Notes under the pieces: generated by a model | Seen by the model: only the letters and a program-made list of their open reading frames with translations | What the model was told of the DNA's origin: nothing | The model's database searches: none | Translations under genes and position numbers: made by a program | NCBI RefSeq assembly: GCF_050436995.1 | Contig: NC_134766.1 | Location: 4,774,001-4,838,000 of the forward strand | DNA: 64,000 nt | Direction of reading: 5' to 3' | Source: Anticarsia gemmatalis | Taxonomy: Eukaryota > Arthropoda > Insecta > Lepidoptera > Erebidae | Shown here: positions 36,632-48,005 of the stretch, in pieces | How positions within the stretch are numbered: the first letter of the stretch is position 1 | Layout: each line of letters starts with the position of its first letter

Positions 36632-37073
36632 GGTGTATAAAATTACATGATTTAACGATTAATATACAAATTAAAACTGATTTAGAAGAAAAATAAGAAT
36701 ATTTTATTCCGACATGATTGATTTTGATTCGAAAGAAAGAATGGTAAATAATAATAAGATAAATTTTGTAAACACGAAAACTTCACTCAGTATTCCGCAT
36801 CCTTTTTAAATACTATTTTGTCTCGTGAAAATCTGGATAAAGCTAATCTTAAATTAAATAATTAGATTACATAACAAAATTATTATTTTAAGATTATTTT
36901 GCATTAAGTACCTATGCTCAAAATGCTCAAATAATGTGCATTTTACAGGAAGTAAAAGGGAACTAGGATTTTACTAGGTACGGTGAGCAGACAAATTAAT
37001 GTTTTTATGTAATATTGTTATTACCCATAAGAATATTGGAATGTTGATACAACAATAGGATTTTTTTGTAGAA

Positions 37074-37080
37074 TATAAAA
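37074..37080 (+). promoter_or_regulatory. TATA box of the acidic secreted protein gene
   Basis: TATAAAA lies about 170 bases before the preferred start codon, implying a transcript start near 37105. A strong TATA fits a tissue-specific gene more than a housekeeping one. No canonical arthropod TCAGT initiator is seen at the expected spot. Confidence 0.55.
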
Positions 37081-37245
37081 CGACATGCTTTACATAACAC
37101 TAAAAAATAAATACGTAGGTTCTAACTACATAGTTCAAATACCACTGCACAGACTATGCTATTTAAGCCCATGCAAGAATACTATGCTACAGTAAAAACT
37201 ACTACCACGCACTTGAGTAACAAGAAAATCGAAACCAAATACAAA

Positions 37246-37923
37246 ATGAAAATCAATTTGTTAATATTGCTCTTTGCTGCAATTTTTGGCATTGCCTGCA
37301 GTAGGCATACGGTTGAAAACAATGATAAATTCGAGATTGGTAAGAAGCAAGGTGATGGAAAAGGCGATGATATTACATATCTTTTCGACTTGGACGATCA
37401 TTTTGGCCCCGATTACGATACAATTGAAATTGAAAGTGGATTCGAACGTGATCCATTCTGGAATAGCGGACATAGAAAAATGAGCGATTACAAGGATTTG
37501 GATAAACAAATGGAAAATGGATTGGAAGTAAAAGCTGAAGAAAGGAGTATCTTTGGAAAATATAACGGTGAAAAAAATATTAAAAGTAAATTTGGTCGTA
37601 ATAAACTGCATTCGCATGAAAAACAAGACGGAAGAGTAACGCTTGAAGGTCGCCTTGATGATTACCTGGATTTAAGCGAAGATTCAAGTTTTGAGGACAG
37701 TGACGAAAGCCGTATCATCGATCTATCTAGCGAAGAATTTGAAGAAACCGCTGAGAATACCTATGAAGATATTTACAGTTCTATAGAAACCTTTGAACTT
37801 GATACCGAAGAAGAATTTGACTTTGAAGAATTTAGCTTTGAAAAATTTGAAAACAATGCAAAGTTTTACCATTTTGTAAACAGTTTTCTGGATTGGTTAC
37901 AATTATATTTTCAGAAAAACTAA
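37246..37923 (+). CDS. Secreted acidic Cys-poor orphan protein (225 aa)
   Basis: Single uninterrupted frame. The chosen ATG has a good context (ACAAAATG) and starts a typical signal peptide, MKINLLILLFAAIFGIA, with cleavage likely before CSRH. An in-frame ATG 90 bases earlier would bury that signal behind 30 polar residues, so it is less likely. I count 55 Asp/Glu in the chain, no Cys beyond the one at the cleavage site, and no membrane helix. The C-terminal third is strongly acidic with Phe at regular intervals (EEEFDFEEFSFEKFEN) and ends in an aromatic-rich tail (FLDWLQLYFQKN). Codons are A/T-ending throughout, unlike the GC-rich TMEM165 exons. I do not recognise the family. It may be a lineage-specific extracellular, egg, silk or seminal protein; a calcium- or mineral-binding role is only suggested by the charge. 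A single coding exon with its own TATA argues for a real, small, regulated gene. Confidence 0.72.
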   Translation: MKINLLILLFAAIFGIACSRHTVENNDKFEIGKKQGDGKGDDITYLFDLDDHFGPDYDTIEIESGFERDPFWNSGHRKMSDYKDLDKQMENGLEVKAEERSIFGKYNGEKNIKSKFGRNKLHSHEKQDGRVTLEGRLDDYLDLSEDSSFEDSDESRIIDLSSEEFEETAENTYEDIYSSIETFELDTEEEFDFEEFSFEKFENNAKFYHFVNSFLDWLQLYFQKN

Positions 37924-38181
37924 TTTGTCGAATATGATCAATATATTTAACTATATATCTATATAATCATACCAAAATGAATACTATAATTGTATACTTA
38001 GCAAAAATGTTATTTTAAATTAACTTGTTGCAGTCAGTAAATTCAAAATTTCGCGCTTTTTTATGTCACGTCGATTATGAAACATCTAAAGAAAAGATTT
38101 TTTGTGGAATAATCTATAGTTTACAAGAAATGTAAGCATAATTTTAACATAAAATAATATTACTACATATCCAGTATAGAT

Positions 38182-38187
38182 AATAAA
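38182..38187 (+). terminator. Polyadenylation signal candidate, acidic protein gene
   Basis: AATAAA about 260 bases after the stop codon, the first canonical hexamer on the sense strand downstream of this gene. Confidence 0.5.
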
Positions 38188-38538
38188 CTATTGTTTTCAA
38201 AATTAAGTTTTCTACAAGTGCTGTCATCTAGCAGGGAGTAGCAGTAGCTTTTGAAGGTCTGCTGCTGCCATCTATTTAGGTTCAGTGAGTTTAATCTAGT
38301 AGCATACAGATGGCGCTACCCGTACAGTATTGTGAATTCAAAATGCAGCATTGTGTATCTGGAATGGTTTCTAAATAATTTGCAATTTATTTATTTTTTT
38401 ACGTTATTGTGTGACTACTTATATGTATGTATAATTTATTTTATGTATAGATTTAGATATATTTATTTATTTAAAAATAAAAGCACATTATAATTGAAAA
38501 TGTACAAAATTTTACTATTTATTTAAATTCTCCTTTTT

Positions 38539-38700
38539 AGGGTTCCGCAGCTACAGTGTAAAACGGGACCCGTTTCCTAAGTGTTCGCCGTTTGTCCGTC
38601 TGTCACTAGGCTGTATCTTATGATTATTTGGAAAAGCAGTTTTAATTTGTACAGATGATGTATTTCTGTTGCCGCTATGACTCCGGAATACTAAAAAAAT
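38539..38700. repeat. Dispersed repeat starting TTTAGGGTTCCG
   Basis: 'TTTAGGGTTCCGCAG...AAACGGGACCC...TTTGTCCGTCTGTCAC' is a motif string I know as a very common lepidopteran interspersed repeat. No coding capacity is seen. The class (LINE tail or SINE-like) cannot be settled from one copy. Confidence 0.5.
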
Positions 38701-39220
38701 CAAAAGGTATAAAAATATTTAAGAGGGCTCATACTCAAAGTCATTTTTGTTACTTTTTGCGCAATATTGATAACCGCATCAGGTAGACGATTGAAATTAT
38801 CGCAGAATATATGGATGTTTATTAACTTCCAAAATAAATAGTAATAAAACAAAAATAGGTATGTGCAGGGGTTTCCATGCAACATAATTTTGTTGGCATT
38901 TTTTATTAATCACCTTACGGATACCCTCGTGCGCGAGCCCAATTCACACTTGGCTTCTAAATGTTAATAATTAGGTAAGTACATATTCATTTCGACACCA
39001 AATACTTAGTTGTTAATTTAATTCTTATCTATGGAAAACCTAACATTTTCCCAAATAAGAAAAAATATACCGATTACTTATTCACCCAACTAATTTTACT
39101 ACTCAAAAATACCTAAAAACTAAATACCTACAATTTAAACCCCTATTTTATCCCCCTACATACCTAAACGTACCCTCGCGTTACAATCTTTGCTCTTAAC
39201 TACATAAAGTAGGTAATCAG

Positions 39221-39275
39221 AGATGCTGGCCTCTGATTGGTTGATCTCGCCGGTGGGCGGGGTCACAGCATCTCT
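39221..39275. promoter_or_regulatory. CCAAT/GC-box cluster inside an inverted repeat
   Basis: AGAGATGCTG and CAGCATCTCT are inverted arms enclosing CTGATTGGTTG (a reversed CCAAT box) and GGTGGGCGGGGTC (Sp1/KLF-like). This is promoter-like, but the only downstream frame (39331-39597) is an AT-rich, weakly hydrophobic ORF that I do not accept as a gene. Confidence 0.3.
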
Positions 39276-40039
39276 CCCCACTATGATGGGGACCGGCGAC
39301 ACTTGTATACAGTAGATATGTGTATTATATATGTACGTTAATAAGATGTTGATTGTTAAAGGTTTTGTAGTGATAATAATAATATTGTCTTATCTTGTTT
39401 TTTATATAAGTGTCGCATCTTACCTTGCTATTTGTTTATACAAGGCGGATATGATTTGTATGTTTTATATACAACAAAAATCTACGAGTATGGTGTTTTC
39501 TTCTTATATTATTTACAATGGGTCATTGTGTTGTTTAAAATTAGACAAATTCTTCTTCTCTTCTTGTCGTATGGTTAGTTCGCGCGAAAGCCCTTGACGT
39601 GGATTAACGATTGTTATCTTACTTACTTAGAAACGTATAAATAAGTATGGCAATGATGCACTTACCCTTCCTTATTAGAATTGAGCCATTCTTCAAATTT
39701 AATAAAAGTTCATTGTCGAATAAGAAATCAATAGAGAGTCAGAGATGTCTTATGAGAAAATTGTCGAACTAGACTTATGTGAGTATAACGCAAAACCACT
39801 TGATGAATTTCGCAGAATTTCGCTACATCGGCATCATCCGATTGGTAGAACAGTCAAACAAGAGTCCTTAGCACTGAGTCTACATTCAGTTTGCTTTTTA
39901 AAACACCTACTTGTGTACAAGTTGTTTGGTAGTTCTACACAGTCTAAAGAATTTAGTTTGACAGTTATTTATACAATTTGGTCAGCTAAGTAGTCCATAG
40001 ACAGCAAGGGCTTGAAATAGAATAATGACAAAATCTTAA

Positions 40040-40264
40040 TCCATACTAATATTATAAATGCGAAAGTAACTCTGTCTGTCTGTCTGTCTGTTGCTCAATC
40101 ACGCTTAAACTACTAAACCAATTTGCATGAAATTTGGCATGGAGTTATTCTGATACCAAGGAAAGGCCACTTTTAAGATAACATAGGCTACTTTTTACTC
40201 CGGGAAAATTACGCAGTCCCATGGGAAAATTTAGGTTTCGGACGAAGTCGCGGGTAAAAGCTAG
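40040..40264 (+). mobile_element. Non-autonomous Helitron, second family
   Basis: It starts TCCATACTAATATTATAAA, followed by (CTGT)n, and ends GTCGCGGGTAAAAGCTAG, flanked by A and T. The interior (TGCATGAAATTTGGCATGG) differs from the other Helitrons here. Confidence 0.78.
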
Positions 40265-40266
40265 TA

Positions 40267-41555
40267 CGTGGGCCACTACTTATATTTTGAGCCTAACTAT
40301 GAAAAACGGTAAATATGTGAGTGAAAACTACTTTATCGAGTTCTCGGGTATTCTTAAGCATGATCTAGATAGATTTTGATCCGATCGAAATATTTTTTTA
40401 ATATTTTTTTTTCTTTCCCGAAGACCCCTCAAAAACAGGGTGTTTAAAAGCATAACCTGTTACTTGAGCCGATGAAAATTTAATGTTTACGGTATTTATT
40501 GTTGTCGTTTTTGATTACAATAAAGTCATTTGATGTCAAACTGTAACCGTATGGCGAGAAACTCATTCATTCGATTTTTTCGAGCATATAAGCCGGTTCT
40601 TTAACAATATGCGTTAAGGCTGACATTGTTTTTATGGAACTCGACCTGTAGGATTTTGTAGTTTTTCCATATTTTAAACAAGACTTTGGGCAATCTTTTG
40701 GTTGGAAATCAATAAAAATTAACCATTCTAAATTTTTCTGAAGGCACTTTGTGCAGTGATAAAGTTTTTATAAAAAATCAAGGGACCGTTTGTTTCGAAA
40801 TTCTTCGAGCGCGAATAACTTTTTCTGGATTTGGTACATCTTAAAGCACCCATAAAGTCGACTGGTGTTTATTTTTCGGCTCATGCGCATAGATCCTAGA
40901 TCCGTGTTCCATCACAATTTGATACATATATTTTGAAGCAAAACGCTAGATTTTTCAAGCATTTATTTGCGCTAATCGGCGCGAGGACCTTATCTAATTG
41001 TTGTAAAAAAAAATTGGTTCATTTAGAAAAAATCTTCTAATGGGAAATGTTGTTACCTAATATTTTATATCTAAGAGTGGAAATAATGTTTAGGATTTCG
41101 TTATTCTTTTGACGCATCAGGAAACGAAAATGCATAATAAATTTTCGCACAGCATCAATTTTTCCGGACACAACTGGTGACCTTGGACGACCTTCAGATA
41201 TTTCAATGGTGAGAGAAAAATAATCATGATAGAACTCTATTTATTTGAGTTTTAAATTTTCAAAGGATCGGACTTTATCGCCAAAATAATAAATAAGTCG
41301 ATATAGACACGACTGTTTCTTTAAGTCACGTCGAAAATCGTAAAAAATATTTGCATGAAAATGTTAACATCCAAATGCCATTTTCCCACACACTTACAAT
41401 TTTCGATCGACGATATTGAAAATAATTTCAGCGCAGATTTTAAAACGTTCTTCGGAATGTAGTAGTCAAAAAGGTCAAACTTTACGATAAAAACACCAAT
41501 TGACGTCTAAAACAATCAGATTCGTCAAGGCTCAAAATATAAGTAGTGACCTAAG
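40267..41555 (-). mobile_element. Full-length but decayed mariner transposon
   Basis: Terminal repeats share CACTACTTATATTTTGAGCC, and TA flanks each end. The length of 1289 bp is that of a complete mariner. On the minus strand, transposase fragments can be read between frameshifts and stops: EGRPRSPVVSGKIDAVRKF, then HEPKNKHQSTLWVL and DVPNPEKVIRARRISKQT. These correspond to the mariner linker and the first catalytic-Asp region. Several in-frame stops make it inactive. It sits directly against the CTAG end of the Helitron. Confidence 0.9.
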
Positions 41556-41796
41556 TATTGCATAAAACACGTAATACGTATCGAGTATACAGTCTGACAT
41601 TATTATTTAATATTACGTAAGGCATCGGAACTTCTGCTCATGTCCTTGTGACTCAGCGAGTGAAAGTGTCGCCGGCAGATGTACGGGCTGCAGGTTTGAG
41701 ACCAATAACAATAATAATGCAATTATGATAGTATTGTCGTTTTTGGCGATACCTTTTAAGGTTTCAATGAGCTGTACTTTTTTTTCGAATCATTAC

Positions 41797-41850
41797 TGTT
41801 CAACTGCTGGGCAAGGGTCTACTCCCAAATTTCTTCCTTATACCTTTTTT
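41797..41850 (-). mobile_element. SINE 3'-tail fragment
   Basis: The reverse complement contains 'GGGAGTAGACCCTTGCCCAG' and 'CAGTTGAACAG', a drifted form of the CCCAGCAGTGG tail. Confidence 0.45.
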
Positions 41851-42178
41851 TTTTCACCACAAACGATTGAAATGGGTAAGGTACTCTAAGTATATCTAAA
41901 ATTCGTTAAAGGTAAAGAAGTTTTTTAATGAACATTCTTAGCATTTACCTAATCGTCTTATTGACAACGGTTGTATGTGTATTATTCTTATATTGTCGGT
42001 TTCAAATATGGAGAAAGAGCCCGTGTCTATAGCCATATTAATTGCTGACAAAAGACATACCTCCCCCACAAATATGACATAAAGTCTGCTTATTGGTTAG
42101 TCTGACTACTTTAACACTAAACTAGACGGCTGAACCGATCAGATTGAGTCGAAGAAATTGATAGATTCTATCCCAAAT

Positions 42179-42395
42179 TGTGGTAGCCGAGTGGTGTAAG
42201 TTGGTACCTCCCACGCAAGTGGTTGCAGGTTCGAACCCGAGGCAACACACCTATGTAACCTTGCATGCCTCAGACTTCTTAGACTACCCGCAATTAGCCA
42301 GCGTGCGCGTCGTGGACTTAAAGCCTAACCCCGCCCTTATTACGGGAGGAGGCCCTTGCCTAGCAGTGGGACACGTTTAATGGAACTATAATCAA
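42179..42395 (+). mobile_element. tRNA-derived SINE, complete head and tail
   Basis: A box TAGCCGAGTGGTGTAAG and B box GCAGGTTCGAACCCGAGG are followed by the body (CAGCGTGCGCGTCGTGGAC) and tail (GAGGCCCTTGCCTAGCAGTG). The same family is complete on the other strand at 51.2-51.5 kb. The A and B boxes resemble a tRNA-Leu/Ser-type head (TAGCCGAGTGG). Confidence 0.85.
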
Positions 42396-43569
42396 ATCAA
42401 ATGCAATTTCCTTCACTGTCAAGACAAACACATAATACAATCACTTACAGAACTATGGAAAAACGTGTCAAACATCTATCAAACGATCGACAAGATTAAT
42501 TTCCCTCCCACAAGTATAAATATCGTACTTAATAGAGCTTAAAGCGAACAAAAAGCGTCTATACTAGATGGATGTTGTATCGATAGGAGTGAGTGTAACA
42601 ATCGAACACTTTTTACCGGTTAGCTCGTGCCGACACCCCGGCTCTTCCGGTACTCGCGAGCGGTTAACTGTTGGGAATTAAACCGATTTTTGTTAGTAAG
42701 TAATCGTAAGTTTTGCTGTAGGTTTAAAAGGGTGAGTAAACAGGGTGTTTATTCGTTTTTTGGGGAGACGTGATAGAGAAATAGTGATAGTATAGTTTGA
42801 GGAATATGGAGCAAAAGTTAACTTGAACCTGGGTGGATTGTATTAAACAACAAGTTAGGTGTAAGTTAAAATCAATTGTTTACTGCATAATCTTACAATA
42901 AATTGATTTATATATTTGCTTGAACTCTTGAGAATATATTTTAAGGAAACCTGTGGGCTTAAAAGTCCTTGAAAGCATGTCAATTAGTTACTCTCGAAGT
43001 CCTTCACTTACAACTGTACAAATTTTACAATGTATTATTATAACCATTGTCTTTAATTCAGCCATAAGATGTCGTGCACACTCTTTCATTAATTATCCTG
43101 TTAACAAAATAAAAGTAAAATTTAATATCATTTAAAATTGCCTACCAAATATTCCTTACTCTGTTGTAACAATCAAATTATTCTAAAGATAAGAAATCGA
43201 CAACAATCAATGAATATTTATCTAAAACCTCATGAATGAGTCTTGTACGTACCTGTACGTCGTTCGTCAGCATCTGTCGTGATGTTTTTGTGTAGTTCCG
43301 TTAATTTGAGGGGTTTTTTGTGTCATCACATTGTTCTCCCGACGGTCAGGGTATCAGGTAGCGACCTGGCGAATGAAGCGGGAAAGGTGAAAGGCCATGT
43401 GCTTTGAAGTTATTGACGCAGCAAGTGGATGCAATCATTTTGGTAAATAAATTGATAAAAATATCTTACATAATAATATCACAGTATATTTCTTGAACTT
43501 GATAGGCGTGGTGAAAAAAAACATCGTGATGAAATCTTGCGTGCCTTAAGTTCTTGAACTTATTTTATA

Positions 43570-43652
43570 TGTAACCAACCCGCACTTGGCGAGCGTGGTG
43601 GCCTCAAGGTCTAACCCACTCTTCGTTTGGGAGGAGATCCTGAGGAGACCTA
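43570..43652 (+). mobile_element. SINE 3'-tail fragment
   Basis: 'CCGCACTTGGCGAGCGTGGT' and 'GGGAGGAGATCCTGAGGAG' match the tail of the tRNA-headed SINE at 42.2 kb. Confidence 0.65.
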
Positions 43653-44189
43653 AAGAAGAAAAAAAGTATGATTTTGTGTATGACATAATTTTTTGCTGTC
43701 TCTATAGCGATTCAAATGCCGTGCAATAACAATAAGAAGACTTACTTACTATAGCTTGATTTAAGCTCATGAAACCACTACTTAAATTGCATACTCAAAT
43801 TGTTTGATGACTAAAATGAATGCAGACAAAATACTACCTAAACTAGGTTCATTGAAAGCAGTCCAAAGATTCCATTATCCAAAAGTGGACTGCAACTAAA
43901 TTGATATTGATTAAACCTTTGTTAAATTTCCTCCCTTTCTTGTAAGATAATAGAAAAAAGCTAGAACCATAGATCCCAGACACAAAGCGGTGGAGCAGAA
44001 CAGTGAAGCAGTTTTTACTATAGCACGGGCCACAGGATGTCGTCTGTACTAAATTTTGTCATTTCCTATTGTTAATTGAGACGTCCTCTTAGTAACTGTC
44101 CTGCTTTATTAAACGTTTTTAAATTGACGTTTACTGGAGCGATTGATTTTGGCGATATTTTAATAGGAATTGTATAGTTCTACTTATAA

Positions 44190-44483
44190 GAGAGAATGGG
44201 CCAGTGTGTTTTAAAGGCGCACATAGCTAGATGCGCTCACCGGTCGGTAAATTGTCTGTGGGTTGAGTAACCCTTGGCACGGTTGTTCCATAGACGGGTG
44301 ACCGCTTAGTGGTATTTAAACTGGGCGTCTCCGTACTTCGGGGGGCACGTAAAAAGTTGGTCCCAGTTGTTAGTTGTTGTCAATTAAGATAACAGTCGTT
44401 AAGTCACGTTAAAGGCCTTCGGGCGGCTTGAACAACTTTGACACTAGGTTGAACACTAACCATACGATATAAAGAAGAAGAAG
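44190..44483 (+). mobile_element. SINE with 5S rRNA-like head
   Basis: The head contains GTTGAGTAAC, then exactly 21 bases, then GACGGGTGACCGC. Arthropod and vertebrate 5S rRNA has GTTAAGCAAC (or AATTAAGCAGC), the same 21-base spacing, then GATGGGTGACCGC, which is the box C internal promoter. The body continues through 'CTCCGTACTTCGGGGGGCAC' and 'GGCCTTCGGGCGGCTTGAAC' to a (GAA)n tail. A 5'-truncated relative lies at 27.8 kb. Confidence 0.75.
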
Positions 44484-45446
44484 AGTGGAGGACCTTCGCT
44501 AACATTTCTGAGCTTGACACGCCTTGACTAGAAGTCTATACCCGCTACATTTTACTAGAAATCATAAAGCTAGGATAACTTTATGTACAACAGCTAAAAG
44601 AGCACGGCAAAGCAGAGAAGATAAATAGTGCCTCCATCATTTAAACGTAACTCATGAAAGAAGCTGCTTCCACCATACCATGACTTTTAAACTATAAAAA
44701 ATTACAGGTTATATAAAGTATATGTATGTAAGTAGTTATTATAGGTAATAGAACCAAGTTTTCAAACGTTCATTAAGTTTAATACCATAACAGTTGTATT
44801 GTCTCTAAGAATTCCAGGATAAAGACCTTTCAAGATACCCGTGAGTAACCTTTAGTGAGCGTTAGTTAATAAGGTTGACATAACTGAGGTAAGATGGCTA
44901 CAAATTACACGAGGAGTCTGGCGGGAACGTGCGAGATGTGGGTAATTATAGCCGAGAGATTGTGCGGTCAATGGCGCCTCTGTTATGAGTCATTGTGACC
45001 TGAGTGAAGGGCGGTAGCGGGTGGACATCAAGGAATGAAATTCTACAAAGACTAATTAAACTGTGATTGTTTCGGACTTGATTTCAAATTTGGCCTGTTT
45101 TTTTTTTCTAAGAATCTATTTATAAGTATTTCAAGTTACCTTTGGTTATTTTTTACACTGGCTACAAAAGCAATAAGAAGTAGTAATCACGATATTCTAA
45201 AACCTGAAAGTGCAATTAGTCCACACTCCATATGTAGTAAAAATATCTACTAGTCTTCTTAGGAAAAGTTTTCACCAAATAAGTAAACATAACTTCTAAG
45301 GCTGCAAGGTCACCTATTGGCAAATAATATTTAGCTTTTTAGCAAGACCATTTCGAAACCTGCATATCCCAATCCAACTGGAAACGACATCAAAACATTT
45401 AAAATTCATATCAAAAGAAACACACAACTCTTTTCTCAACAGAAGC

Positions 45447-45615
45447 CAGATTCTCTACCACTATCGACTACCGACAACCAGCTAGCTATCGAAAAAAATT
45501 GTATGACAATCTGATCAGCGCCTCTAGCGGACCTCGTAGGAACTATCTTACTAACTAAACTCTATACTCAATTGTCACGTTTGTTTCAATTGTAGAGAAT
45601 CGCGTTACAGAAGAT
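45447..45615. repeat. Dispersed repeat G, copy 2
   Basis: It shares GATTCTCTACCACTATCGAC, 'GCCTCTAGCGG' and 'GTAGGAACTAT' with the copy at 13.3 kb. Roughly 70 percent identical by eye. Confidence 0.55.
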
Positions 45616-45654
45616 CAGACGCCAGGTGTATTCCTCTCGCTATGATCTCATAAC

Positions 45655-45755
45655 TTGGACGATCAGCGCCGCAGCCTCACCGCGGTCGGCGCTCCTTCAG
45701 ACAGACAGACGCGAGATGCGCGCGCTGCCTGCGACCAGCTGACCGATGGGCTACT
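45655..45755. promoter_or_regulatory. GC-rich island, possible promoter
   Basis: A 100-bp GC-rich patch in very AT-rich surroundings, containing CGCCGCAGCCTCACCGCGG, (CAGA)n and CAGCTGACC. No ORF continues through it. It could be a 5' UTR or promoter of a gene whose exons lie elsewhere. Confidence 0.25.
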
Positions 45756-45911
45756 ACACTTATACTACTTGATACTTTAGTTCAATTAACAAGATTATTT
45801 TGGTATTAGATATAAGAACATTTTAGAACTAACTGCTTGGTACTGTGAACAATTTCTACAAAGTTTTTTTTATATTTTTGTCGTTATACCCAATTTTGTT
45901 TATGGATTATT

Positions 45912-45969
45912 AAAGTCAATCTGTTTTGAATGTAAGTGAAGAATACTTACGTTCAAAACAGATTGATTT
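45912..45969. repeat. Hairpin with about 25-bp arms
   Basis: AAAGTCAATCTGTTTTGAA... and ...TTCAAAACAGATTGATTT are inverted around a 7-nt loop with two mismatches (GTAAGT/ACTTAC next to the loop). Probably a foldback remnant. Confidence 0.75.
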
Positions 45970-46419
45970 AAATGATACTGGGCTAAACGGAATTAAATAT
46001 AAACGTTTGCAATGCTAAGAAGTTAAAAAGTACCTGCCTTCTAATAGGAATATCTTACCTTCTGGGAATGGCAATGAGCAGCGATATTAAATAATTTTAA
46101 TTTAAAGAACAAGTCGATATATTTATGAAAACAGAAGATGAAGATAAGAGATTTGGATTTTGGATGCATTTCATACATCTATATGCCCACACCTTCAGGT
46201 AAAGCAAGTGCGATATTATAATAATATACACAGTTACACACTTAACTTCTTTGACGACGATAACAGTTAACCTGTACTTAGAAAGATAGAGTCAAAACAA
46301 AGACCCACGCTATGACACTACGCTGACATTAAAAGAAAAACGCTAAGGTAAAACCAATAAGAACTCTAGTTTCTCACAAATATTTTCATATATCATTTCA
46401 CAAGTATCAAGTAGTGTTT

Positions 46420-46520
46420 ATACCTGTGATGCGCACGCGCCGCGGCAGATGTTCCCAGCATCTGTCTCTCACACACACACGCACACACACACAACAACCT
46501 GCCGCACAGCTGATCGGCTA
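46420..46520. promoter_or_regulatory. GC-rich patch with CA microsatellite
   Basis: GCGCACGCGCCGCGGCAG is followed by a 30-bp (CA)n tract and CCGCACAGCTGATCGG. Non-coding; possibly regulatory. The function is unknown. Confidence 0.2.
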
Positions 46521-47869
46521 CCTGACTGTTTTTGTTTCATTACAGATTGGAATTAAATACGTCAATGGAATATGTCTATGATTTTTGGAAAGTTGTGTAA
46601 ATATAAGGTATTTTAAAGACCCTGAAATGCTACTTATACATTTTATTTCAAGAAACATATAGCTCAGCCTTTACAGCACGGACTCTGGAAATACTATGGT
46701 TTCTAAGGCATAATTTAAGGATTTCTGGCAGGTTTTCTGGCAGATAGCTACAAACTCCAATGTTGTTGAAAGAATAGGCTCTTAGGAAACTTTAGTTTCA
46801 TCATACTTCTCCAGAGCCTTCACTTGGTTCTTTGATTCAGAAAATGTCATTCGTAGTTTGACGCAAAATAGGTCCATTGGACTCTCAATCAAGAGAGCAT
46901 GTTACGTTTTAATTCGCCTACGTCCTATTACATCACTGTAATTCTAAGATTATCTTACGCTCTAAAAATAAAGTAGTTATGTTTTACAATCTTATAGCAT
47001 TTTAAAAATCAATTCAAAAAGCTAATCCAAAATTTTGAATATTACGACAAAATTACATAATCGCCATCTGCTCAACTTATTTTCAAAATCAATAATAAAT
47101 CGTAATTAATAACTTTGTTGACAACCGCCATGCACCTGTGTCGCCACCTGGTATCGATTGTCGGTACTACGGTATTTTGACACACAAACCTTCATTTGAC
47201 CAGAATGACATATACAATGTCCTTTAAATGAACTAATTAGTGCTTACAATCTGTAATGGCCGTTTAAATGCTAATTTATGTAGTGGAGACTGTTTTATTT
47301 TTGATTTTATTATTGGATGATGGTTTTAGGGTTACATTTCTAGGTTTGATAAACTGTTGGATTATCAGAGTTGAATAGAGTTTTCAAAAGAGTAATTGTG
47401 TTAATATTGTACCTATTATATTGCTGTAAAAGTCATCGTTTAAAATTAGTTAAAAATGGTCGTATAATTTCAATTCAATAGATCGTCAGAGTCAGTTACG
47501 AATATCGTCTTGTTAAGTTCTTTCTTGAATCAAATCTTTTATTGTAGAACTATTATAACTTATGTATCTTTGGGTGGCAAAGACTTTAAGAAAAAGGTTT
47601 TCGATAATCTCCCAGGTAATTGTTATTAACGGCGAAACATGGGTGTATTTCAGACACTTCTGTCTACCCCTTTGTTAATTACAGGCGTGATATTGTAAGA
47701 GACATACTTGATTACTTTTCTAGCTTCTAATTTTGTTAAAAAAGTTCATAGTCGCATTTTATCGACAACACTCTACATAAAATACAAATTTAACAAACTT
47801 GCCATTTAAAAAAAAGTAAAAAGCTGGCAATAAAATCTATTCAGTATAATCTTAGGTGGTCTTTGGGGT

Positions 47870-48005
47870 GAACGCACTGGAATCCTCCCGGAGAGGACAG
47901 GTGGGCGGCAGCTGGCCTCCTCGCCTCCTCTATCTACAGCCTGTATCTAGGCGGTAAGGGTCGCCACTCGCCCCACGCAACCGTCGCTTCGAACGAGGGT
48001 GGCAA
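47870..48005. promoter_or_regulatory. GC-rich island with E-boxes
   Basis: It contains GGACAGGTGGGCGGCAGCTG, which carries CAGGTG and CAGCTG E-boxes, and CCTCCTCGCCTCCTC. It stands out sharply from flanking AT-rich DNA. No reading frame stays open across it with splice sites. Confidence 0.25.

Noticed and set aside
37261..37626. 121-codon minus-strand ORF
   Set aside because: Antisense shadow of the acidic secreted protein gene; no start context or domain.
39745..39993. 82-codon plus-strand ORF
   Set aside because: Short, no domain, no signal peptide, and no promoter-like sequence directly upstream.
42180..42380. 66-codon ORF on the plus strand, and the 67-codon minus-strand ORF near 51.4 kb
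   Set aside because: Both are translations of the same SINE family (shared LVPPTQVVAGSNPRQHT), not genes.
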